DNA of 64,000 nucleotides from positions 458,374 to 522,373 of the forward strand of contig MKTJ01000058.1 in NCBI GenBank assembly GCA_001898225.1. Reading direction: 5' to 3'. The notes beneath the pieces are model-generated. The model made no database searches and had not been told where the DNA came from. It was given only the letters and a program-made list of their open reading frames with translations. The position numbers were made by a program, and so were the translations under genes. Below, piece by piece: positions 1 through 6,142 of this stretch; the stretch's first letter is position 1; every line of letters begins with the position of its first letter. Origin of the DNA: Chloroflexi bacterium 54-19 (GTDB taxonomy: Bacteria > Chloroflexota > Chloroflexia > Chloroheliales > Chloroheliaceae).

Positions 1-127
1 GCCAGGTCATTGAAGCCTATACCCAACCCACCTCCTAAACCCTTGACAGGTCTAGTTGAATTCAGTGACATCCCCCTTTCGCAAGAGGTAATCTTCATTT
101 AAGCCAAAAAGTCTCCTTTTTGACCAA

Positions 128-210
128 TGGATGCGGTAGGACTCGAACCTACGTAGAGTACAACTCCTCTGATTTACAATCAGGTGCATTTGCCGCTCTG
201 CCACACATCC
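128..210 (-). tRNA. tRNA-Tyr (GTA)
   Basis: The minus strand folds into a class II tRNA with a 7-bp acceptor stem (GGATGTG with CGCATCC), discriminator A, a long variable arm, and an anticodon loop TTGTAAA giving anticodon GTA. CCA is not encoded. It is the last of five tRNAs read leftwards, 12 nt after tRNA-Met. Confidence 0.93.
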
Positions 211-222
211 AAAATTTCTTGA

Positions 223-296
223 TAGGCACAGGTAGACTCGAACTACCGATTGACCTCTTTATGAGGGAGGCGCTTTACCAGCTTAACTATGTGCCT
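223..296 (-). tRNA. tRNA with CAT anticodon (elongator Met or Ile2)
   Basis: The acceptor stem AGGCACA/TGTGCCT is fully paired, with discriminator A. The anticodon loop CTCATAA gives CAT. The paired first acceptor base pair and the lack of three G-C pairs under the anticodon argue against an initiator tRNA. Pair 31-39 is a C.A mismatch. Elongator Met and lysidine-modified Ile2 cannot be separated from the sequence alone. CCA is not encoded. Confidence 0.85.
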
Positions 297-335
297 ATTT
301 TGGTGCGCCCCTGGATTCTGGGCGCATTTAATAAA

Positions 336-409
336 TGCCAGGTAGAAGGGTTTGAACCTCTGACCTTCCGCTTACAAGGCGGTTGCTCTACCAACTGAGC
401 TAACCCGGC
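336..409 (-). tRNA. tRNA-Thr (TGT)
   Basis: A full cloverleaf is visible: acceptor GCCGGGT/ACCTGGC, D-arm AGCTCAGTTGGTAGAGC, anticodon loop TTGTAAG with anticodon TGT, and discriminator A. CCA is not encoded. It is 39 nt before tRNA-Met in the direction of transcription. Confidence 0.94.
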
Positions 410-417
410 GAAAATTT

Positions 418-549
418 CGTTGAACGAAACAACGCTAACTCATAAAGGGCGCGTTGAACCTGAGAAAAAAGCTGTCAAAAATTGGGGACTTGTTGCAAAT
501 ACGCCTACAGCCCGAAATAAGAAAGATTTTCACGTTGTTTCGTTTAACG
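418..549. repeat. 17-nt inverted repeat between tRNA genes
   Basis: Positions 418-434 (CGTTGAACGAAACAACG) pair with 533-549 (CGTTGTTTCGTTTAACG) with a single G.T wobble, enclosing 98 nt. The arms lie in the gap that divides the Gly-Ala pair from the Thr-Met-Tyr group. A processing structure or the relic of an inserted element are both possible. No promoter is convincing in the gap. Confidence 0.5.
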
Positions 550-572
550 TTAAACATTCAACGTGCATCTGA

Positions 573-643
573 TGGACCGCCAGGGAATTGAACCCTGAAC
601 TGTTGGGTGCAAACCGACTGTTTTCCCGTTAAACTAGCAGCCC
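573..643 (-). tRNA. tRNA-Ala (TGC)
   Basis: The acceptor GGGCTGC pairs with GCGGTCC and contains the G3.U70 wobble that defines alanine identity. The discriminator is A, the anticodon loop TTTGCAC gives TGC, and the D-arm is GTTTAACGGGAAAAC. CCA is not encoded. It lies 5 nt after tRNA-Gly, so the two are co-transcribed. Confidence 0.9.
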
Positions 644-648
644 AAAGA

Positions 649-719
649 AGCGCCGGAGCGGACTTGAACCGCTACCGTCTGAGTGGAGGTCAGGGGTGCT
701 GCCATTACACCACCAGCGC
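649..719 (-). tRNA. tRNA-Gly (TCC) with C33
   Basis: The acceptor GCGCTGG/CCGGCGC, discriminator U73 and the G1-C72, C2-G71, G3-C70 pairs are glycine identity elements. The 7-nt anticodon loop is CCTCCAC, which places TCC at 34-36 and C, not the near-universal U, at position 33. Reading the loop one base over would give a Trp anticodon but breaks the anticodon stem and lacks the Trp discriminator G. It is the first tRNA of the leftward array. Confidence 0.82.
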
Positions 720-777
720 ATTCGACTTTAAATTTTCTATTTTGTTTTGTGGTTTTATTTCTGGCGAACCCGGCGGG

Positions 778-816
778 TAAAAGAAAAGCGGCTCACCTTG
801 TCCTGGCGAGCCGCTT
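778..816 (-). terminator. Rho-independent terminator (minus strand)
   Basis: A perfect 9-bp stem (AAGCGGCTC with GAGCCGCTT, positions 786-794 and 808-816) is followed on the minus strand by TTCTTTTA. It ends the transcription unit that starts at the promoter near 1250 and lies just upstream of the tRNA-Gly gene. Confidence 0.7.
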
Positions 817-839
817 GCACGGGTTTTGCTGCTACGAGC

Positions 840-1118
840 CTACCCCATCCTATCTCGTTTGGGGAAAGCGCTCGCGAGCGACTCACTGGAGGAACTAATA
901 ATCCTACTATCTTCACAACCGCTATAATTACCGGTCAGGCGACCAAAATTATGCCGGGTCTCGGCTTGCCAGGTCTGTTTACTGGCTTCCTGCGCATAAT
1001 CTATAGCTTGCGGCAAGGAGACGACCAGGCAGGCAGGCATAGCGACGAGCGAGAACGCCAGGGCTTGGCGGCCCGTTCTTTGCGCCGTATGCGGTTGTGC
1101 TAAGCCTAACATTAACAT
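840..1118 (-). CDS. Possible small membrane protein, 92 aa, unrecognised
   Basis: I do not recognise this product. A hydrophobic segment covers about residues 20-45 (SLVAMPACLVVSL and flanks), and the C-terminal half is polar and serine-rich with one cysteine. Transcription of this strand is supported by a consensus promoter at 1238-1266 and an intrinsic terminator at 778-816. Coding is less certain: the nearest Shine-Dalgarno-like run (AAGGAAAG) is about 13 nt before the ATG, which is too far for a typical start. The transcript could instead be a structured non-coding RNA. I looked for tmRNA, SRP RNA, RNase P and 6S signatures and found none. Confidence 0.3.
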   Translation of the reverse strand: MLMLGLAQPHTAQRTGRQALAFSLVAMPACLVVSLPQAIDYAQEASKQTWQAETRHNFGRLTGNYSGCEDSRIISSSSESLASAFPKRDRMG

Positions 1119-1237
1119 CGTCTTGTGCTTTCTTTCCTTGCCGCCATTTTAGCGGTTGTTAAAAATAAATCTTGTTTTCACATCAGGCCCGTTGGGCCTT
1201 TTATCTTTCCAAGCTTATCGCTTGCTTAGATGTATGT

Positions 1238-1266
1238 ACTATATCACTTCTTTTTTTACCTGTCAA
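1238..1266 (-). promoter_or_regulatory. Sigma-70 type promoter
   Basis: On the minus strand TTGACA (1266-1261) and TATAGT (1243-1238) are separated by 17 nt. Transcription would start near 1230 and run to the terminator at 778-816, a unit of roughly 450 nt. Confidence 0.7.
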
Positions 1267-1325
1267 GAGGTTTTTCTAAAATTCGTAAATTTGCTTATTC
1301 CCAGCCCTCAAACAATCTTTCTTTC

Positions 1326-1355
1326 TTGTAAAAAATATGGTTAGCTGATTATACT
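1326..1355 (+). promoter_or_regulatory. Probable promoter of the repeat-peptide gene
   Basis: TTGTAA (1326-1331) and TATACT (1350-1355) are 18 nt apart in a very AT-rich stretch. The predicted leader to the GTG at 1547 is about 185 nt, long enough for the hairpins described separately. Confidence 0.5.
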
Positions 1356-1379
1356 ATATAAAATATAAAAAGTCGAATT

Positions 1380-1487
1380 ACTGTGACGCTCGTTACACTT
1401 TGAGGATGAAAATTGTTACAGTCAGATTTCACCGAATTCTTTATAGTGAGACTGCGTTTCGTCTCCATGTATTAAACGCGAAACGCG
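1380..1487 (+). other. Structured leader with alternative hairpins
   Basis: ACTGTGAC near 1380 can pair with GTTACAGT near 1417. GAGAC (1448-1452) can pair with GTCTC (1461-1465), whereas GCGTTTCG (1454-1461) can pair perfectly with CGAAACGC (1479-1486). The last two helices share bases and exclude each other. The region lies between the promoter and the repeat-peptide start, so a regulatory leader is a reasonable inference. No known riboswitch class was recognised. Confidence 0.4.
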
Positions 1488-1546
1488 CCAATAAATTATA
1501 AAAAAGTTCTTTATTTAAAAATTTGTTATTTAGAAAGGTTAATAAA

Positions 1547-1780
1547 GTGAAATTGGCTAAAGGGAAACTAGCCCTGGGCGCGCTTGGTAGTCTTGCGCTC
1601 CTGGCGGCCCTCACCGTTGCTACCGGCTCAAACAGCACCCCCACAAACAGCGAAGCCCGCAAAGTAAATGAATATGAAGGCCAGCATCGCCTGGTTGCTA
1701 AAGTCAACGAATACGAAGGTCAGCACCGCCTGGTCGTAGCCGCCCACAAAAAGATAAACGAATACGAGGGCCAGTTCTAA
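1547..1780 (+). CDS. Secreted three-repeat peptide, 77 aa
   Basis: This is a small exported peptide of no family I recognise. The start is the GTG at 1547, preceded at 8 nt by AGAAAGG; a TTG at 1523 in the same frame has no ribosome-binding site. Residues 2-25 form a lysine-rich N terminus and a hydrophobic core (LALGALGSLALLAALTV), like a Sec signal peptide. After a Ser/Thr/Asn linker come three repeats: KVNEYEGQHRLV at 39-50, the same 12 residues at 52-63, and a shortened KINEYEGQF at 69-77 that ends the protein. The first two repeats differ by six synonymous changes and no amino-acid change. A secreted signal, a precursor cut at the basic residues between repeats, or a small cell-surface ligand are all possible. 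Confidence 0.8.
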   Translation: MKLAKGKLALGALGSLALLAALTVATGSNSTPTNSEARKVNEYEGQHRLVAKVNEYEGQHRLVVAAHKKINEYEGQF

Positions 1781-1801
1781 ACAGGAATTGGTTTTAGAAA
1801 G

Positions 1802-1830
1802 TCCTGCTGGTTAAGCAGGATTTTGGGTTT
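1802..1830 (+). terminator. Rho-independent terminator after the repeat peptide
   Basis: TCCTGCT (1802-1808) pairs with AGCAGGA (1814-1820) around a 5-nt loop, followed by TTTTGGGTTT. It lies 21 nt after the stop codon, so the peptide gene is monocistronic. Confidence 0.75.
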
Positions 1831-1939
1831 TAGCCTGGTCGATTTTACGTGGTCAGGCATAACCCTGTCGTTGGGTGGCCCCGTTGGACGGTTAAATTGG
1901 GCAAGCCCCTTCGAATGGCGTTAGCAGGGCTGGCAATAT

Positions 1940-1970
1940 TTTTAACGAAGCTTATCGGCCTTCGTTAAAA
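1940..1970 (+). other. 11-bp hairpin upstream of the propeller gene
   Basis: TTTTAACGAAG (1940-1950) and CTTCGTTAAAA (1960-1970) are perfect inverted copies with a 9-nt loop. The gap 1781-2082 holds the terminator above, this hairpin and otherwise no ORF. It could be a leader element of the gene at 2083. I compared the surrounding bases with c-di-GMP and cobalamin riboswitch hallmarks and saw no match. Confidence 0.45.
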
Positions 1971-2082
1971 GCTTTGGCTTTACCGGCTTTATTTCTTCCT
2001 GTTGCACCATAGCTACCAGGCGTTTTACCGCGCCCGTGAAAGTCAACCCGGTCTCGCATAGTAAAAAGAGGGTTTATTTATA

Positions 2083-5000
2083 ATGCTTCAAGTATTAAAT
2101 AAAACAGTATTCAACAATTTCAAACCGGACCGGCGTTGGTCTTCCGCCGCGCTGCTGGGTCTGCTGGTCTTTGCCCTGGTTACAAGCGCCTGGACGCCGA
2201 CCGGGGTCACGAACGCCAGCCCTAACTCTGCCCCCCAGGCCCTGACTCCGCCTGCCGGTCTACTAACCACCGGCGACGGCACGTGGTACTGGCAAAATAA
2301 CCAGCCCCAGGGCAACGTCATTAACGGCTTGAGTTGTCCTACCGCCACGACCTGTTACGCGGCGGGTAACGCCGGGACCGTCCTGAAAACCACCGATGGT
2401 GGCACGACCTGGACCAGCCAGAACCCCACCACTACCGAAAACCTGCGCGGCATTAGCTGTTTCGACGCCAGCACCTGTATGACCGTCGGCGAGAACAGCA
2501 CGATTGCCGTCACTACCAACGGGGGCACCTCCTGGAACCGCCGCTTTTTCAACGGTATCACCCAGACCCTCTACAGCGTTAGCTGCCCCTCCGCCAACGC
2601 CTGTTATGTTTCGGGGGCCAGGGCCTTACTTGCTACTGCCAACCGAGGCACCACCTGGAACGTGGCGGTCCAGACCGGCGATTTTTACGGTATCAAATGT
2701 CCCACGTCAGGAATCTGTTGGGCGGTGGGCAGCGCCGGGACCATCAAATTTACCGCTAACGCCGGGGGGAGCTGGAGTTCCCAGAGTATCAGCCCGTCCA
2801 ACACTTCGGACCTGAACTCCGTTAGCTGTCTTGATACCTTCAACTGCTACGCGGTCGGCGCGAATGGCGCCCTGGTAAAGACCACCAACGGCACCAACTG
2901 GGCCCCGATTACCGGGACCGGCCTTACCAGTTCGCTTTACGGTATAAACTGCCTCGATGTTAACAACTGTATAGCGGTCGGGGGCGGCAGTGGCACCTCC
3001 ATCTTTACCACTTCGAATGGTGGGGTCACCTGGCAGGCCCAGGAAACCTACGGCCCGACTATGCGGGCGGTCGCCTGCACCAGCACCACTAACTGCTATG
3101 TCGGCGGCGATAACGGTACTCTGTTGACCCGCAAAACCAACCTTTCCACCTGGACCGCCCACACCCAGACCAGCAGTTTCAACTTTACGGGTGTTGCCTG
3201 TCCCAGCACTACCAACTGTGTCGCCGTAGCCGGGCTGACCTTTTATTCCAGCTCGAACGGTGGGGTGGATTGGACCGCCGATAAGACTTACACCTCCCGC
3301 AAAGATATTTTGACGATAAGTTGCGCCGATACCAATAACTGTGCGGCGGTCGGCTACGAAGGTTACGTCTATTATAAGTCCAGCGGGGCCTGGTCCGAAG
3401 GCACACGCCTGTCGTCCAGCGCCAACCTGTACGGGCTGTCCTGTCTGCCCAACGGCGGAACGCCCACCTGTTACGCTACTGCCGGGATTGGCATCACGGC
3501 CCGGATTTTCAAGTCAACCGATGGCGGCCAGAGCTATACCTCGGTCTATTCCCCGGCTTCCGGTTCCGCCGAAGACGTGACCCTGAACTCGATTAGCTGC
3601 CCCCAACTCAACACCTGTTACGCGGTCGGGGCCAACGGGATTATCCTTAAAGGGGGTAATACTACCTGGACTTCCCAGTACAATAGCACCGGGGTCAACC
3701 TGAGCAGCATCAGTTGTCCTGACACCAATACCTGCTTCGCTACCGGCGAGAATGTTGGCTATATTATCGGCACCACCGATGGCGGTACGACCTGGAACCT
3801 CTTAAACTCACCCTCGGGGGTAGTTTCCGCCGACCTTAACGACATTGCCTGTCCCAGTACGACAATCTGCCAGGCGGCCGGTAACGGCGGAACCCTCGTA
3901 ACCACCCTGGATGGCGGTAAAAACTGGATTACCCAGTTCCGCAAACCCAACGGGGCGGCAATTACCCAGGACTTTAACGCTATCGCCTGCGCTTCCACCA
4001 GTTTCTGCGTCGGGGTCGGCGACTCGCTGAACAGCTTCTACTCGAACGATGCCAATCTGGGCTGGAAAGGGCCTTCACAGGGCCCACGTTGGGCCTTAAA
4101 CGCCGCCGCCTGTCCGAGTTCGACCAACTGTTTTGTGGCCGGGACCACGGTGGCGCTCTTTACCAAGGATGCCTCCAACTGGTCCACTCTCTCAGCGCCG
4201 AGCCTGGTAGACCTCAGTTGCCCCACCACCTCGGACTGTTTCGCGCCGGTTGCCAGTTCGAGCAGCATTTACGTGACCCACAACGGCGGGTCTAGCTGGG
4301 CGACCCAGTCGCTTGGCGGTATCGGTCTGAACAGCATCAGTTGTCCCTCCGGCACAGTCTGTTTCGGGGCCGGTAGTGGCGGGAATATTTTGGGCTATAA
4401 CGGCAGTAGTTGGGTAGCCCAGACCAAGGTGGTAAACTTCGACCTGACCGGTATCAGTTGTCCCAGCAGCGGCGTCTGTTTCGCGGTCGGGTACAATACC
4501 AACTTTGCCTATCTAAGTGGCGGCACCTGGAGCAGCCGGGCCCTGGGCGGCAGCTATTCACTGAACAACATCAGTTGCCCCGATAACAACACCTGTTACG
4601 CCGCCACCAATAACGGGGGCGTGCTGTATACCAAAAACGGTGGGGCGAACTGGACCTTCAAGGCGACCGGTTTTACCAGTGCCCTTTACGACATCAATTG
4701 CCCTACTTCTACCGACTGCGTTACCACCGGTACTAACGGGGCCATCTACACCACCCGCGACGGCGGCACGACCTGGAACCAGCACGCTTCGGGGACTCAC
4801 AACGCCCTGCGCGGGGTGCAGTGTAACTCGGTGTCGTACTGCCTGGCAGTCGGCGATAACGGCACCTTGCTGGTCGGCAGTATCGTTCATTCGCTGGTCG
4901 TTACCAGTGGGAGCGATAGCGGCCAGGGAACTACCTTCGGGACGCTCTCATTTGCCCTGAAGAACGCCAGGCCCGGCCAGACCATCTCGTTTGACTCGTC

Positions 5001-5241
5001 GGTCCAGTTTTCGGGGGTGACGGCCAGTGGTAACCTGCCCCAGGTGCCCTACGGGGCGGGCCTGGCCGGTACCTGTACCGCCACGCCAAAACTCACCATT
5101 TATGGCAACAACGGGCAGTCTACCCTGGAATTGAGCGGCGGGAATACCATCAGCGGGATAAACTTCCGCCAGATTACCCTCAAAACTACCGGGACCGGCA
5201 ACAAAATGACCTGTACCGGGGTCAATAAACTGGCAGCCTAA
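2083..5241 (+). CDS. Secreted YCF48-like multi-repeat beta-propeller protein
   Basis: This is a 1052-aa exported protein. Residues about 18-45 look like a signal peptide (AALLGLLVFALVTSAW, then GVTNA). Residues about 55-930 are some twenty repeats of roughly 40-45 aa with the pattern [IL]SCP....CYAVG..G.I..T.DGG..W. This is the YCF48/HCF136 and BNR type of propeller blade, here with two regularly spaced cysteines per repeat that could form disulfides. The last 115 or so residues (from HSLVVTSG) form a different module, 'GTLSFALKNARPGQTISFDS', resembling the start of right-handed beta-helix proteins. The same kind of module ends the 806-aa protein at 49199. AGAGGG lies about 12 nt before the ATG. 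A surface adhesion or binding role is a guess; no photosynthesis gene is nearby. Confidence 0.85.
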   Translation: MLQVLNKTVFNNFKPDRRWSSAALLGLLVFALVTSAWTPTGVTNASPNSAPQALTPPAGLLTTGDGTWYWQNNQPQGNVINGLSCPTATTCYAAGNAGTVLKTTDGGTTWTSQNPTTTENLRGISCFDASTCMTVGENSTIAVTTNGGTSWNRRFFNGITQTLYSVSCPSANACYVSGARALLATANRGTTWNVAVQTGDFYGIKCPTSGICWAVGSAGTIKFTANAGGSWSSQSISPSNTSDLNSVSCLDTFNCYAVGANGALVKTTNGTNWAPITGTGLTSSLYGINCLDVNNCIAVGGGSGTSIFTTSNGGVTWQAQETYGPTMRAVACTSTTNCYVGGDNGTLLTRKTNLSTWTAHTQTSSFNFTGVACPSTTNCVAVAGLTFYSSSNGGVDWTADKTYTSRKDILTISCADTNNCAAVGYEGYVYYKSSGAWSEGTRLSSSANLYGLSCLPNGGTPTCYATAGIGITARIFKSTDGGQSYTSVYSPASGSAEDVTLNSISCPQLNTCYAVGANGIILKGGNTTWTSQYNSTGVNLSSISCPDTNTCFATGENVGYIIGTTDGGTTWNLLNSPSGVVSADLNDIACPSTTICQAAGNGGTLVTTLDGGKNWITQFRKPNGAAITQDFNAIACASTSFCVGVGDSLNSFYSNDANLGWKGPSQGPRWALNAAACPSSTNCFVAGTTVALFTKDASNWSTLSAPSLVDLSCPTTSDCFAPVASSSSIYVTHNGGSSWATQSLGGIGLNSISCPSGTVCFGAGSGGNILGYNGSSWVAQTKVVNFDLTGISCPSSGVCFAVGYNTNFAYLSGGTWSSRALGGSYSLNNISCPDNNTCYAATNNGGVLYTKNGGANWTFKATGFTSALYDINCPTSTDCVTTGTNGAIYTTRDGGTTWNQHASGTHNALRGVQCNSVSYCLAVGDNGTLLVGSIVHSLVVTSGSDSGQGTTFGTLSFALKNARPGQTISFDSSVQFSGVTASGNLPQVPYGAGLAGTCTATPKLTIYGNNGQSTLELSGGNTISGINFRQITLKTTGTGNKMTCTGVNKLAA

Positions 5242-5268
5242 CCCTGTCCTCGATACCTAACACACAAA

Positions 5269-5297
5269 AAAGACCCGGCCTTACCAACCGGGTCTTT
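5269..5297. terminator. Bidirectional terminator
   Basis: AAAGACCCGG (5269-5278) pairs with CCGGGTCTTT (5288-5297), with A/T runs on both sides. It lies between the convergent propeller gene and the lipoprotein gene. Confidence 0.85.
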
Positions 5298-5347
5298 GAG
5301 CGTGATTTACGCTGGTAGTTGTGCACTGTGAGGGATGATAGTAAATC

Positions 5348-6010
5348 CTAGAGGCGGGCCAGGGCTTTCTGCGAAAGGTCTTTTAGAACGTCCAACTTCG
5401 GTTGTTCGAGGCCAAAACTGGCAATAAAGGTTAGCATCACGATATTATCGTTCTTGCGAAAGACCAGGAACCCGCCCGTCCAGAAAGCTTCATCGCCGAG
5501 GCCCGGCAAGTCCTGGACGTTCGCGCTGATGCCGACAATATCCCCGGCCCCGGCAAGCGGTCCTTCGGTAGCCTCCGCAAAGCCGGTGCCCAGGCCGGTG
5601 AAGACCTTTTTGCGGATCTGGAAATCTTCGGCGTCGCCTTTTTCCGCCGAGACTAACAATACGGTTGGAGGGAGGCCTTCGGAGGTATAGGTGCAATCGC
5701 CGCCGCTTTTTTCCGTGGTAAATTTATCTTTGATATAAGGCGCTACGTCCTCCGTGGTAACGAGGGTGCAGCCGTCCACGTTTCTACCGGACCCGGTCGC
5801 GGCGGAACTGCCGCTGCCGCCATTTTTAGTGCCGCCACTGCCGGGTGTGCCCTTATTTCCATCCAGGCCCGGAATAACCGCGCCGACACCGGAAGTCGCT
5901 CCGCCTTTGGTTGTTCCCTGGGCCGAAGGAGTATCCCCGCAGGCGCTTAAGAGAAGGGCCGTTACCAGGCTCAAAACGAGCGCCGGTAAAACTAACTTTG
6001 ACTTTTTCAT
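5348..6010 (-). CDS. DUF3558-like lipoprotein
   Basis: This 220-aa protein starts with a lipoprotein signal (basic MKKSK, hydrophobic core, then LLLSACGD, with Cys at about residue 24 as lipidation site). A glycine/serine-rich linker covers residues about 35-75. The globular part begins 'GCTLVTTEDVAPYI' and contains 'GDCTYTSEG', a pattern like DUF3558 lipoproteins, which have two conserved cysteines. AAAGG lies 9 nt before the ATG. The function is unknown. It sits downstream of the exported protein at 6143 on the same strand, separated by 132 nt holding a GC hairpin. Confidence 0.75.
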   Translation of the reverse strand: MKKSKLVLPALVLSLVTALLLSACGDTPSAQGTTKGGATSGVGAVIPGLDGNKGTPGSGGTKNGGSGSSAATGSGRNVDGCTLVTTEDVAPYIKDKFTTEKSGGDCTYTSEGLPPTVLLVSAEKGDAEDFQIRKKVFTGLGTGFAEATEGPLAGAGDIVGISANVQDLPGLGDEAFWTGGFLVFRKNDNIVMLTFIASFGLEQPKLDVLKDLSQKALARL

Positions 6011-6093
6011 TTCATTTACCTTTGATTTTCTTCCAGTTTTTCTTTTAGTATTTCGCTTTTACTTTTATTTTTCATAGTGACCGGGAAGGCCGG

Positions 6094-6119
6094 GGGCTGA
6101 CGCCCATCTGCGTCAGCCC
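6094..6119 (-). terminator. GC-rich hairpin after the 608-aa gene
   Basis: GGGCTGACGC (6094-6103) pairs perfectly with GCGTCAGCCC (6110-6119). It lies 24 nt past the stop of the minus-strand gene at 6143 but has no U-run on that strand, so it may be a weak terminator or an mRNA 3'-end stabiliser. Confidence 0.45.
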
Positions 6120-6142
6120 GACCCGTTATCGGCCCGCTACCG

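Noticed and set aside
649..719. tRNA-Trp reading of the tRNA-Gly gene
   Set aside because: A one-base shift gives CCA as anticodon with U33, but the anticodon stem then fails and the discriminator is U, the Gly identity base, rather than G.
747..1103. 118-codon plus-strand frame upstream of the repeat peptide
   Set aside because: It runs antisense to a unit with a clear promoter and terminator, has no ribosome-binding site, and its composition looks random.
840..1230. tmRNA, RNase P RNA, SRP RNA or 6S RNA in the minus-strand transcript
   Set aside because: No tRNA-like ends, tag frame with stop, or conserved core motifs of these RNAs were seen.
1781..2082. Possible c-di-GMP or cobalamin riboswitch before the propeller gene
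   Set aside because: The region is structured but I could not match any conserved core bases of those classes.
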